From assembly GCA_963969595.1 (NCBI GenBank), contig OZ018410.1, positions 45,117,413 through 45,181,412 on the forward strand: 64,000 nt of DNA, written 5' to 3'. The DNA is from Neckera pumila (lineage: Eukaryota; Streptophyta; Bryopsida; Hypnales; Neckeraceae). Made by a program: the position numbers and the translations under genes. Each line of letters opens with the position of its first letter. Within the stretch, counting starts at the first letter, position 1. Under the pieces are notes generated by a model. The model worked only from the letters and a program-made list of their open reading frames with translations, was not told the DNA's origin and ran no database searches. Positions 1 through 11,800 of this stretch are shown one piece after another.

Positions 1-2328
1 GGACCCAGACCAAAGGAGATGCTCCATGGCGATGCATTAGAGAATGTCATGGATATGTTCCAACTCCTTAGCTCGTCGAATGTGCGGAATATGATATCTT
101 CTTTTAAGAACAACAACAAAGAAGGTGGTGAGATTGATCGAATTCTTGACATGAAGGAACGTGCCAAAATGAAGTATATCCATGATAGCGTATTTCCAAG
201 ACAAAGACAAGAGAAGGTCTATTTGTTCAAGATGCTTGTGGATGGACCTAGGAGCGGTGTTGATCTTGTACGACGGATGCAACCAAATGGCGACCTTGAA
301 AATTGCTTCATCATGTTTGACCATGTGAAGAGGGTGAAATTATGGACAACTATTGCTTGTCACGTCTATGACTCTACTTACTGCAAAGTCATGACCATTG
401 CCGTCTGTGATATGCAGACTGAAGGCACCGAAGGTCAGATCATTTTTTGGCGTTGTCTGAATAAGGTCATGGCACAAAATGGGATGTCAAATCCAACCTT
501 CAAGGGATTCATGTGCGATAGTGCTCAAGCCAACTTCAATGCAGTTCGCATTGTATATGGGTCGGGGGATCCATCCCTTCCAATGGTGGATCGTGAAAGG
601 ACTTGCTTGTTCCACTGGGCAACAAGCATGCACAAGCATACAGAGAAGCTAATTGCAAAAGAGTTCCAGAACCAGCATATTCGACTGTGCAGGCAATACA
701 AGGATGCAACATCAATGTCCGAGGCGAAAAAGATATATCTAAAAAGTAGAGCATGGTCTTATTCCTCTGGAGCTGCATCAGAACCGGCAATTCGTGAACT
801 CGAGGATTGGCTGGCCTTTTGGCACTTTCGATATCAGCAGTGGGGTGGATTCATGGAAACGGTATGATCTTCACTCTCATTCTTTTTTTCATATCTTTTT
901 CTACATTTCAAACCAATCCAATAATGACTTCATCATCATCTTTGCAGAAACTGACAACTGAAGAACTAGCAGACATCCCAACGTGCAACCTTGCAGAAAC
1001 AGTGCATAATAAATGGATGCAAGCTTCTGGCAAACGCGGATCTGATTTGTTTGTAGCTACTTGCGATGATTGGGTTCAAGCTTTTATGCAAATGACGAAT
1101 TATAGGGCTTATCTTTGCGGAGGCCCTTCTGGGAAGGGCCCCTCTAAAGAAGATTTGAAACTGAAGAGAGCTATGGCATCTGGAGATGGGAAGAAAATTG
1201 CAGACGCTCTAAGTCAGATGCCTGGAGCAGTAGACATCTGCACCCGAATTCCGCATTTGGAGGGAGAAGAGGTATTTGGGTCCGGCAAAAGAAAATTGGA
1301 TCTTCCAATCGGTTCTGAAGGTGATTCTCATTGCCCTGACAAGGTGAACTTTTCCCATCCTCGAGTTCAAATTAGATCAACCGTTGCTAGTGTACAAATT
1401 GAGGCTGAAACTGAGGAATTTAATACAGTCATGCCCCAACCCAATCTGTGGTGGAAACAGATTGTAATACATCAAAGTGGCACATAGCGAGAATTTCACA
1501 CAAGTCAAGGAAGCAGTGTCATGCCATTCAGAAGTACACACAAGCCAAATGCAAGCTACTAATTGTTAGACATGGTAAACCTACTGCTGCTCCTACTTAC
1601 AAAGGACAAAAGCGTGAATATAAGGGCACGGCTGTTCAGACCGAGGATTTCTGGTTTTGTGCAGATCAAATTGCACGATGTGTCATAGGACCTAAACGTT
1701 TTCATGTTCTTACACGACCCGAGATCCCTAACGTCTGGCCTGTTCTTACTGGTACCAATCTTACTCGTACTGAAATCATAGAGTTGGAAGAAGCTGGATT
1801 TCACCTGCAATCTAGTGTGCCAATGTCACCTCGACATCTATTCACCTCATCTAGGGTATTTAAGCCTATGCTCTAGACTCATCCTCAACCAGCACATGCT
1901 GAAAGAATCCCTTCCATTCGAAATGGCAAGCAAGTTTGACAGAGTAGTAAGGCGCCCACTGAAAATCATTGCAATCAGTGGGAAAGTGCAAGGAATGTTA
2001 CTGCAAGTATTATTGGTGTAAACTTCCTTCCTTATCCTAGACTTGGTGCTATTATTACGCTTTTTTCTGGGACTGAACCTAACCAGAAGGTTTACAGCAT
2101 TACTCTCTGCAATTTTCCATCTTGTACTTGTCCCCATTATGGAAGTATGAATGGATGTCCATTGGAAAGCGTGGCATGTACGTTAACTACAAACATCTTT
2201 ATTATGTCTTTTGTTATTTGTGCAAATTGGATTATAAGATACATCCATTCATCCACACTCCTACCCTCAGCTTGGACGAAGTTAAACAAGTGCTTATTAC
2301 GGCCGGAATCATCAAGACATACGAGTGA
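1..2328 (+). pseudogene. MULE-type transposase gene, SWIM-like C-terminus, frameshifted
   Basis: The reading frame is open from the left window edge, so the 5' end is missing. Exon 1 runs to 861 and a clean GT-AG intron occupies 862-947 (donor gtatga, acceptor tttgcag). Exon 2 continues in the same frame to a stop at 1485-1487. Exon 1 carries a MULE-like DDE core. Candidate acidic residues, counted from the Met at 19, are D118 (in YDSTY) and D167 (in FMCDSAQANF), followed by the C-x-x-H motif of CLFHW. Around 1450 the frame shifts: homology-like sequence (DFWFCADQI, VWPVLTGTNLT) continues in another frame to about 1876, as if one G had been lost. At 2050-2328 there is a SWIM-like end (CTCPHY, then YVNYKHLYYVF), again in more than one frame. 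The Cys expected before KH in CxC-n-CxH is Tyr here. This is most likely a dead mobile element; MULE-derived host genes are the alternative. No terminal inverted repeats were identified. Confidence 0.75.
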
Positions 2329-5300
2329 CCAAGTTAATTGACAAATATGAGCATGATATAAAGTAGATATGTAGTACCAATATATTATCTTCAAAATCTC
2401 CAAATTTGAGTAGCAAAATATTATATTTATATTCCAATATGTATTCTTTGCTACAATGAAAGAATGTTTTATTATGTACACAGTGTTCCACGTCCTATGA
2501 TATTTTCATTGCATTTATCTTCTTCTCATCTTTGAAATTGCCTCTAAATTATATGTACTCTCACTTAATTAGTCCACCCTTGGACGGCCTCTCTAAATGT
2601 AATATAAATTCCAAAACATGCAATAACGCCAACTTCCCAGGCTTTTAGATATAAAACCCACGGTCATAGGTCTAGTGGTAATAGGGCATCTTTTCTAAAT
2701 ATAATAAACAAAATCAATCTTTTTACATTTTAACCAAATAAATTTAAAAATTACATCAAGTTTTTTATTTTCAGGCTCTAGGCTCACACAATCCCCGCTC
2801 ACCGCTCTCAGGCTCACACTCACATGCTCACATGCTAGCGTCGTTGCTTAGAGTTTCTTGACAATGAATTTCGAGGTTCTTGACAATGTATACAATGTTA
2901 TTGACATTAACGTGTGAAAAATGCAGGTTTGCAATACTAAAAGATTCACTTCAAGGACCTTTCAATTTGATGAACTTTGCTTTCACGATTCATAAAGACC
3001 AATTTAACATTGAGAAATACACCTCCTATGTGTGCAAATGCATGCTCAATATAAAAAACACTTGATATAGGCATATACAAAATCTTCTACTTAAAAGTAA
3101 CACAAGTTCAATTGTACTTCTTTTGTAAGCAATTCACACTTACATAGTGGTAGTTGAAGCCAACATCTACAAGAAGAGATGATAAAAAAAACTTGAAAAA
3201 TGCACATTGTTGACCATTTTATCTAAAAGTACTAAGAACATTGTTTTATGCAATATCATAAGCATTTTTTTACAAGGCCTTGTTTTTAGAAAGTGCCTAT
3301 CCACTTGTGCCATCTTTATATTTCCTTCCAATAAACCTCCAATGTTGTTAAAAAAAGACACATTCTTTGCAATTTTTTCCACGTATTTCTATCTATTACA
3401 TGGAGTTTGGTAAACATAGACATGTATAAACGCACATACTTGTTATATGCAATTGTATTTTCTAAATCAGATTGCTCCAATTCATTCTCTATCAAAACAT
3501 TAGTGATCTCCATTTTCCAACTTCCTTCCAATTCCTCTCAAATTATGAGTTATTTTTGTTTTTACAATTTAGAAACCGGTTTGCGGTTCCCTACAAAATA
3601 AAGGTTTGCGGGTTTGAATTTGACACCTTCTTTTAATTTTTGGATGTCACTCTCTTTTAAGTTTGAGGGTGACAAAATGGCACTTTCTAAAAGTTTTGGA
3701 TTTCAAAATGCCAGTTGAAAAGAAAAGAAAAATTGTATACCCAAAGTATCCAACTTCAAAACAAATGAAAACCTTGTTGTCTTCATTGTAAAATACAAAC
3801 GATTTCATTCAAATTTTTTACTATAGATCAAAATATTTCAAAACATTATAGTTAACAATGATTAATTACCTTGATATATTAATAATGTGTGCTTTGAACA
3901 TTTACCTCGTAAAGATCCAATCAAGCATATTATAGTCATTGTTCAACTTTGAGCAATGTTTTCAAAATGATTTTTTATTTGTTTATACACTAGATTGAGT
4001 TGTTTATCTATCTTTGTATTTAAAACTAAGATTGCTATGTTCACACAAAAAGTAAGGAAAATAGCACTAAGTATTTAGAATTCCTCTGTTCAAGAGAATT
4101 TGCCAATGGTTGAATTGTTTACTATTTTTTTTAAATATTGAAGTTTTCATTACCAAATCTTTTTTTTCCACAAAAATCAATAGAAAATTCAATTTTGAAT
4201 AATCATAGAATTTTTCAAATACTGAAGATAAGAACTATACTTTTGATGAATTTTTGAAGTTTAATCTTCAAAATTTATTTGGAGAAAATCTATAAAAAGT
4301 TTAAATTTTTGGATCATTACATATACTTTTGGATTGTATAGATCAAGATGTCTTTCAAACATAATCTATAGTAGAAGAATAAATTGTCCAAGCTTTGATG
4401 TAATTTTTAGCCTACTCACAAATTGTGAATGGAATCTACAAAACCTCTAAGTTCTAATTTTAAACCGTGTCTATAAAAAATTGATTACTCAATGTAAAAG
4501 TGTTCAATAGAACTCCAATGCTACAATTGAGCATTTGTATAGAGAATTGTTCAATTGTCAGTGTAAAAAAGGGACTAAATAGCTTAGTTGTATCAAAAAT
4601 CTTCAAGTAGGAAATCACAATTGCAAAGAGATAAGCACCGTGGATGCATATGCTTGAAGACTTACCTTGCATCTTCAATAAGAAAACAATTCCCAAAAAC
4701 CAAAGAAGGATCACTACTTCTAATGTAGATTTGTCATTTGTAGGTTGTAAAGGCATGAACATACTAATAGGATTAGATTTTAATGGATGTAGCTAGGATT
4801 AGTTGGTTGGAGAGCTCCTCTAACTCTCTTTACATTAAAGCTTTGATTCTAGCTGGATTCCTTTAATGTGGCAAATACCCTTGCCCCAGCCTCGGAGCTC
4901 TATCCAAATACCCCAAAATTTGCTATCCACTCCACACATACCAAATGGCCAATTCTAAATGGCCTACTGTAAGATTTGAATTTAGATTTATAAAGTCTAG
5001 ATTCATCCAAAGTGTACTTACTACCTATCAATCCTTATATCCTATGATTATAAAGGAACACCAAGTCCCCTTCCAATGGGTTGTTAAAAATTGTAATTGT
5101 AAATAGTTTAAAAATCCATTTACAGACAAGGTCTTTTTATAAAGATTAGATGGAAATACATTTTTGTATCATTTGGCTAACTTCATATTAAAACATCATG
5201 AAATATCAAATAATGTCATGGATTTGAAATGTTGAAAGAACATAAAACATACATCTATCATTTTTACTTGAAAATACGTTGTTGTCCATTAAGACAACTA

Positions 5301-5815
5301 ACATTGTGCAATTTGTAGAAAATTTATAGCCATTTATCCTTGGCATTTATTATGTGCATATACATATATACATATATTGCAATCAATTTCAATTAGTCAA
5401 TTACTATTTACAAATCCACTATAGCCTATCAGTCTAACATCTATACATATGACCAATTGACAATCACACAAGTCAGATTTGCCAAATTCTTCAACCTTCT
5501 TTGTTTTTATTAATATAAATTGTTAAACTTGTATTTTAAATATAGTCTTCATGATTTTCTATATGAAATTGATGATATTGAAGGCTTTAACAACATAGGT
5601 TAGTTTGTATTCAATTCATTTGGTCAAAGTCTATGATGACAAATAACCTTGGCTAAAACATTTCTTTATACACTTATAAAAAATATGATTAGAAATTTTA
5701 TGTATTGCTGTGAAAAAGTTATATGCTTGTACAAAACTATTAGAACCATTAAATATGGGAAGGAATAGCAAATGAAATTTTGAACTCTTTCTTTTTACTT
5801 TACAATATGATGTAT
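2329..5815. other. Intergenic AT-rich stretch, no gene recognised
   Basis: This 3.5-kb gap lies between the transposase remnant and the 3' end of the dynein gene. All open frames are short and none resembles a known protein. Around 2775-2840 there is a short run of imperfect GGCTCACA/CTCACATG repeats. The last part (after about 5600) should hold the dynein 3' UTR on the minus strand, but I could not pick a convincing poly(A) signal. Confidence 0.6.
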
Positions 5816-8800
5816 TTAGAAAGCAAGGCCTGTAAAAAGGCCAACTCCTCTATTTATCCACTTTGTTTGTGGTTGGTCGGAAGGCAATTCCATATACATT
5901 ACAAAGTTTGTAGAATGTCCAGTTGTTGATAGTGTCCCTGTACATTAAAGTAAACATTTACTAAGAGAAAGAATCAACTTTGAAATAAATTTTACAAATA
6001 TATTTTTGAGTAATGAATAAATACCGGCTCGAAGAAGAGTCTTATATACAGGACAATTGTAAATGCCCGACGTTGGTGCTTTTCGATATTGTTTTGGGTT
6101 GAGCCACATAATAGGTAAGTCAATATACAACTCCTTGGGACGAGAGTCCACTAATACATGTGTCGTATAGTCCCATCTAGCTCCCTCAAGAGACAAACCA
6201 CGAATGTAACAACCATCTACAGGAGGTGCTTTTATCATATCTATAGTAAGGTGATCAACTTGTACAAAATCAAATTGCACAGTATCAATAGGCATTTTAT
6301 TTTTTCGAGCATAATTTTGAAGTGTGCCGGTGAGAAAAGCCTGTACATAGAACCAAACAATTCACAAATTGTTATTGAATTGCAATAATTGTCATAAAAG
6401 AACAAATAATTTATGAAATAAAAACAATGTTACCTGAGGAAAAAAAAATCCAGATATCCAATAAACTGAAGGAGCGCCTTTTTCTATCCATGTGGTAATA
6501 AAATCACATCTTTCAAGTAAATCTTTTACCCATGATGCTAAGGGTTTAAGTGAAGGATAGGCTTTTCCTTGCCACATTTCTGGAACCTGCAATAGAAATG
6601 TCAAATTGAACTTAGGTTTTGAATTGATGTAATTAGATTTTAATAAAGTTGTGCTAAAATAAAACATCTATATGTGCTCATCAAATTTAATTTTCATATT
6701 CAATAGATCCAAAATTGTTATCTTAGCATAATTTTTTTTGAATGATTTCATCAATTGTCAAAACAACTGTATTTGTCATAAACATGTAATTACTTGCTTA
6801 TTGGCCAATATCATTTACACCCTCCAAAATTACTTATATTTATATCTATCAATTTCTTATTCATATTTCAGAATTATGAAGATTTAGTAATAGTGGAATA
6901 ATGAAATAAACCTGGTTGTTAAATACACTAATTGTTAGCATTTCAAGATCATTTGACATAACTACTAAGCCCTTTAGAGCTTTTAATGATTCTCTCAAAG
7001 AAATCTTCATAATGTTGAGAAGGCCATTGTATCTTATACATTCTTGCGTAAGAACAGTATTCATGCTTTCTTCATACATAGTAGGATATTCTTGCAATAT
7101 GTAGACGATATCAAATACTGGTGGTGTTGCAGATTGTATTTCTAAGCACTTCTTTTCAATTATATCTTCTCGTGACATTCCTCCTCCTTTTGTTTGTTCT
7201 CGAGGTTGTAATGATAAAACAGTTCCAAAAAGATCATAAGATTCATTTTGATCACATGTGATATCAGCATTTTCATGGAGACCAAATATCTCAGGTTTAG
7301 GTGCCAAGGGCAATTCTCGAATGTATCCCAAATATGATGCACAAGTACTTGCTTCTTCGGGCACTTTGAAGATGCCAGAATCACTAAAATGATAACCTTG
7401 TGTTTCAACAATCTGTAATTTATGTATTGAATAAGTTTGAAGTTTCAGTCATTTTCTATTGAATGTTATTTTGAAATTAAAACAATCAAAATGTTATATG
7501 CACAGAAAAGTTGTTTTCACATTATGGTGTACCAATTTTTTTGACACAATGACATTTAAAAGATGTCCTGTACACCAGAGTCAAACTTTGAAATTTCATG
7601 TTGGTATGCTGGAAAACTTGGGGAGAACTCTTTCGCGGGTGTTGGTCCTTTGGGCACACAGCTTATGCTGAAAAGTATAATCTAGCACTAGTTTGACCCT
7701 GTAACGCTGCCGCGGACACTAAGGTAGGAGGCTCGAACTCAGATCGGGCATTTTGAACGGAACGTGACACAGAGGTACATTTTGCTTTCTTCAATTAACC
7801 AAAATGTACAAATGGTGTACATTCTAAGAGGTGGTCGTTTTTAGAGCCCTCTGGCACTTCAACTTCAAAATATCATAACTAATTCCACAAAGCTCCAAAA
7901 AAATATGAAACAACTTGGGCCACATGCCATTTTGTCTTGTCTTTCAAGGAAAATTTCCTGAAAAATATTCCTAGATGTCGGATGAATGAAAAGAATCTTT
8001 GCATGTAAGACAAAAGTATGATTGTTCATCTTTAGAATTTTAAGCAAAAAGGGGAGACTTTCTACAGTAGTTTGTCTTTAAACGAGTGTTTTTGGTTTTC
8101 TTAACTCCTAAAGGTCAAAGACTATGTTTTCACCCAAAATGTTCCAATACTGCCATTTCTAGTACAAGTACCAAATTTTTGAAAAAAAACAATTTTAGAC
8201 ATACACAATCATAGGATCTTGTAGTAAGCTTGTTTGAGAATACATAGAAAAAATTTCAGAATTTTCCACCTTGTAGATTGCAAGATATTAGCATTTGAAT
8301 TGACAAAAATCTTTTTTGGGCCCTGCAAAAAATTGGGTAGATGCACTTCACAAGGTCACATTTAACCCCTAAAAGCCCTTTGTCCCTTTGGGGGACAAAT
8401 GCGTTTTTGGGTAGGTACCTACGGGCTAAAATTTTCTCTTGATTTTTTGAAACTATTTTTGGAGGTAGAAAAGTTGATTAACTTCAAGGGAATATAATTT
8501 TTTTCATAATCGGTGCCTGGGAACAAAAGTTATGACCAAATAAGCTCAAAATAGGGGACAGGGGGCACCTCAGGCAGCAAAAAAAATTTGCACCTTTTTT
8601 TTTTTTTTCTTAATATTTTTTCTCTCATAGATTATATTTTTGTCTATTTGGAAAGCTTTGATTCATTTCATTTGGTTTGTTATGAAAAAAATATGGAAAT
8701 TCTTGTTTTTCAGGCAGTTAAAGCATCTTTTTGAAAAAAATAACTTGTAGGATTCATTTCTAAATGCAATTTCTCAAATTTTTCAAATTTTTTTTTGCAT

Positions 8801-11800
8801 GGTTTACTTTACTTGCTAGAACAAACTCACCATTGGGATTTGTGCATTTTAATTCCATCTAAAATATACAAATTTTTTAGATTTTCCTTCTATCTTGTAC
8901 CTACTTCTACTTAACAACTTTTTTGATAATGAAAATCAAGTTTCTCTATAAAAAAAAAAATTTAAATTTTTAACTCAATTCTACACTACAAACACTTAAG
9001 ACTCAAAACTTTGTATTGCAAAAATTTTAAGTTAAAAATGTTCAAAGTCAAAAAATCCAATCCCACAATGTGCTGAAAAACTTGTTTTTTTCACTTTAAA
9101 CATAGATATCTTGCAATCTGTGCGGTCAAAAATTCTGAAATTTTTTCCACACATTCTCATACTAGTTAGATGTAAGATCCTATGGTTAGATGTGCAAAAG
9201 AAACATTTTCAATTTATTTTTCACTCTTTGCTAAAAAATTGGCAGTTTTGGGTGTTTTTTGGTAGAAAAAAGGACTTGGGCCTTTAGGGGTTAAATGAAA
9301 AAATGTCTAAAATGGTGGTTATTCCTTGGATTCATTTTCCAAAGCAAGTTGGCTACATGCTTGAAATTTTAGATCATTTGAAATTGTACAATATATAGGA
9401 TCAAAATAGATTGTAGAAAGAAGTAGAGAATTCAAAACACTAAATTGTTAAGAATTTAACCCCTAAAGTTCCATGGCTATATTCTCTCCAAAAAATGCTC
9501 AAAAACTGCCATTTTTAGTACAAGTATCTAATTTTTGAAAAAAAAAAGGTTTTACACATGTAACCGTAGGTTCTTGTAGTATGATGACTTGAGAACTTAT
9601 GGAAAAAAATTCAGGAATTTCCTTTGTGTGGATTGCAAGATATATGCATTCAAATTCACTAAAACCATTTTTTGGCCCTGCGAAAAACAGGGCAGCAGCA
9701 CTTTACAAGCTCACGTTTTGATGAAAAATTGTCCAAAATGTTGGTGCTTCTTTGGATTCTTTTTTTTAGATAAGTTGGCTACATGCTTGAAAATTTTCAC
9801 TTCATTTGGAATTGTACAACATACAAGAAAAAAATAGTAAGTAAATAGTAGTAAATAATGATTCAAAATACATAATTGTCAAGAATTTAATTATGCGATT
9901 GAAAAATGCTAATCCCAATGGTTGCAATGTTGTAATAAATTAATCTACATCCTAAGGTTTTATTTTTTTCAAAAAAATATTGAAAATTGAGTAAGATAAA
10001 GGATTTCAAAGTTTATTTTAGAGTAGAGAATCCATAACTGCCCGCAAACTTAAAATCTTCATAACTTTTGACTCATTGATCAAAATGGAATGATTCAAAG
10101 CTTTTTACTTATATATAAGTCTAGAAAACCAATTTCAAATTTTTGTTTTCAAAAAAAGTGATTTTTTCTGATCTGCCCAAACTGCCCAGTTACAAAAAAA
10201 AGTAACATATTAGGTCATAACTTTTGACTCGTATTTCCAAAATGTCATGAAATTTGGTGCATATGAAAGATATTCCTAGTCCCGATCTTCTATTATAATT
10301 TCAGCCAAAAATATAGAAATCTCTAATCGTTCGTATTTGCCCAAAAATTCTATACGGCCAAAAAACGCATGTTGGTCCTTTAGGGATTAATTATAGAATT
10401 AAAAAATGTCAATCCCAACAGTTGTAATGTTGTAATAAACAATATACATCCTATGCTTTTATTTTTTCTAGAAAATATTAAAAATTGAATTAAATTAAGG
10501 ACTTCAAAGTTTATTTTAGAATAGGGAATCCATAACTACCTACAAACTACAACACTTCATAATTTTCATTTCATAAATTAAAATGGAATAATTAAAAGCT
10601 TTATACATATATATAAATCTAAAAAAACAATTTTGAGTTTTTTTTTTTCTTAAATGCTTTTTAAAAAAAATATTGAACTTATCAGCCAACCATTGAAAAT
10701 GACATACCATCCAATAACTTTTTAACCATGTAGTCAAAAGTTTTGAAAATTGTTGGGCCTTAAAGACACTCCTTGGGTACACATTGTGTGAAATTTTCAA
10801 AGAAAAAAATAAAATTTCTGTTCATAGTGAGCTGCCCAAAATTGCTATGTTGCCAAAAAATGGTGTTTGGTCCTTTAGGGGTTAAAGTAGATGATGCACA
10901 CTATATCAAAAATGATGATTTCCGCAAAGACTAGCTTGTCTTTATAGGATTAATTTCCACAAACCAAAATAAATTTTCAAAGAGTTGAACTCTGGTGTAT
11001 ATTGATGTATTATGAAAAAAATTGGCACACTTTAGCATCCTAACACCCTAAAATATCATGTGATCTTGAAATAAATAAAGATAGGTATGAGATAACTCAA
11101 TGAACTCATAATTTAGACAAATGAAGCTCAGTGGCATGGTGTTTAAATAATTTGAATAAAGAAATCAAATAAATCAATACATGCATCGTAATTAGTTTAG
11201 GACATTTTAGCTCATTTTAGCCCAACCGGCCTTTGTATTAAAAACTACTAGGTTATATTTAGCCTCAGAAAATGCAAGAACTCAATGAAATCAATAAAAG
11301 CTTTAAACTTATAAAGAACTTAGTTTAGCTGAAATAATAATATGTGAAGGTAAAATCTTCATAATTGAAAAAAAATTCAAATTTCATACCTCTGGGACAA
11401 TAAACGTCAAAAGTAATGTGTTCATACACCTTCGATCTTTGTCATCTGTAACTCGCCCACCATAATTGATTTCCCCGCAAAGAAACCTTATGACCTATAG
11501 GATCAATAAATCAAATCTTAAATAAATAAAAATTATAGTAGTATAATATAATAAAAAATACATTACATGGGATATATTAATCAATAAAATTAATAAATTT
11601 ACAATCGAATCTACATTTATACATTATTAAATTACCTTATATGGAATTTCTGGATATTCATTGAGAAACATCCGCACTTGAACTTGACAAACACTTAAAT
11701 CTCCATCAGTGAAATCATAACGGATGTTCCAGCCCAAAGGACCAAATTTGCGACGTTCTTGAATTACAGCATGAAATAGACATGTAGCAAAAAGAAGCCG

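Larger units (their letters stand above)
8105..10881 (+). mobile_element. TTAA-flanked element L, split by two nested copies
   Basis: The left end is TTAA (8101-8104) then CTCCTAAAGGTC. The right end is TCCTTTAGGGG followed by TTAA (10882-10885). It is interrupted at TTAA sites by elements A (8366-9290) and B (9460-10386). Subtracting both and one TTAA each leaves 917 bp, matching intact siblings of 923-927 bp (B, C, D). No open frame resembles a transposase, so it is non-autonomous. It lies in the dynein intron between exons 47 and 48. Confidence 0.8.
7527..11030. repeat. Inverted-repeat element hosting the TTAA-element nest
   Basis: Imperfect inverted arms of about 60-70 bp lie at 7527-7596 and 10972-11030. 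Both arms carry GTGTRCCAATTTTTTT near the outer end and ACACCAGAGT farther in. The sequence between them contains the 8105-10881 nest. Without the nest the element would be about 0.7 kb, a foldback or MITE-like element of unassigned superfamily. No convincing target-site duplication was found. Confidence 0.5.
5816..11494 (-). other. Dynein C-terminal cap, exons 47-51 and stop
   Basis: Exons 11390-11494, 6912-7412, 6434-6586, 6025-6340 and 5816-5937 encode about residues 3625-4022 and the TAA. Conserved blocks are [86 protein letters not shown] and CPVYKT, then [13 protein letters not shown] after the last intron. The final intron is phase 1: the Gly codon is G plus GG. The cap has the normal length for an axonemal dynein. 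The 4-kb intron 7413-11389 holds a nest of mobile elements. Confidence 0.92.

Noticed and set aside
2650..2690. tRNA A-box-like GGTCTAGTGG sequence
   Set aside because: No B-box (GGTTCGA-type) or cloverleaf follows at the right distance, so neither a tRNA nor a tRNA-derived SINE can be supported.
7690..7745. GC-rich stretch with GGCTCGAACTC resembling a tRNA T-arm
   Set aside because: No matching acceptor, D or anticodon arms were found; it lies inside an inverted-repeat element.
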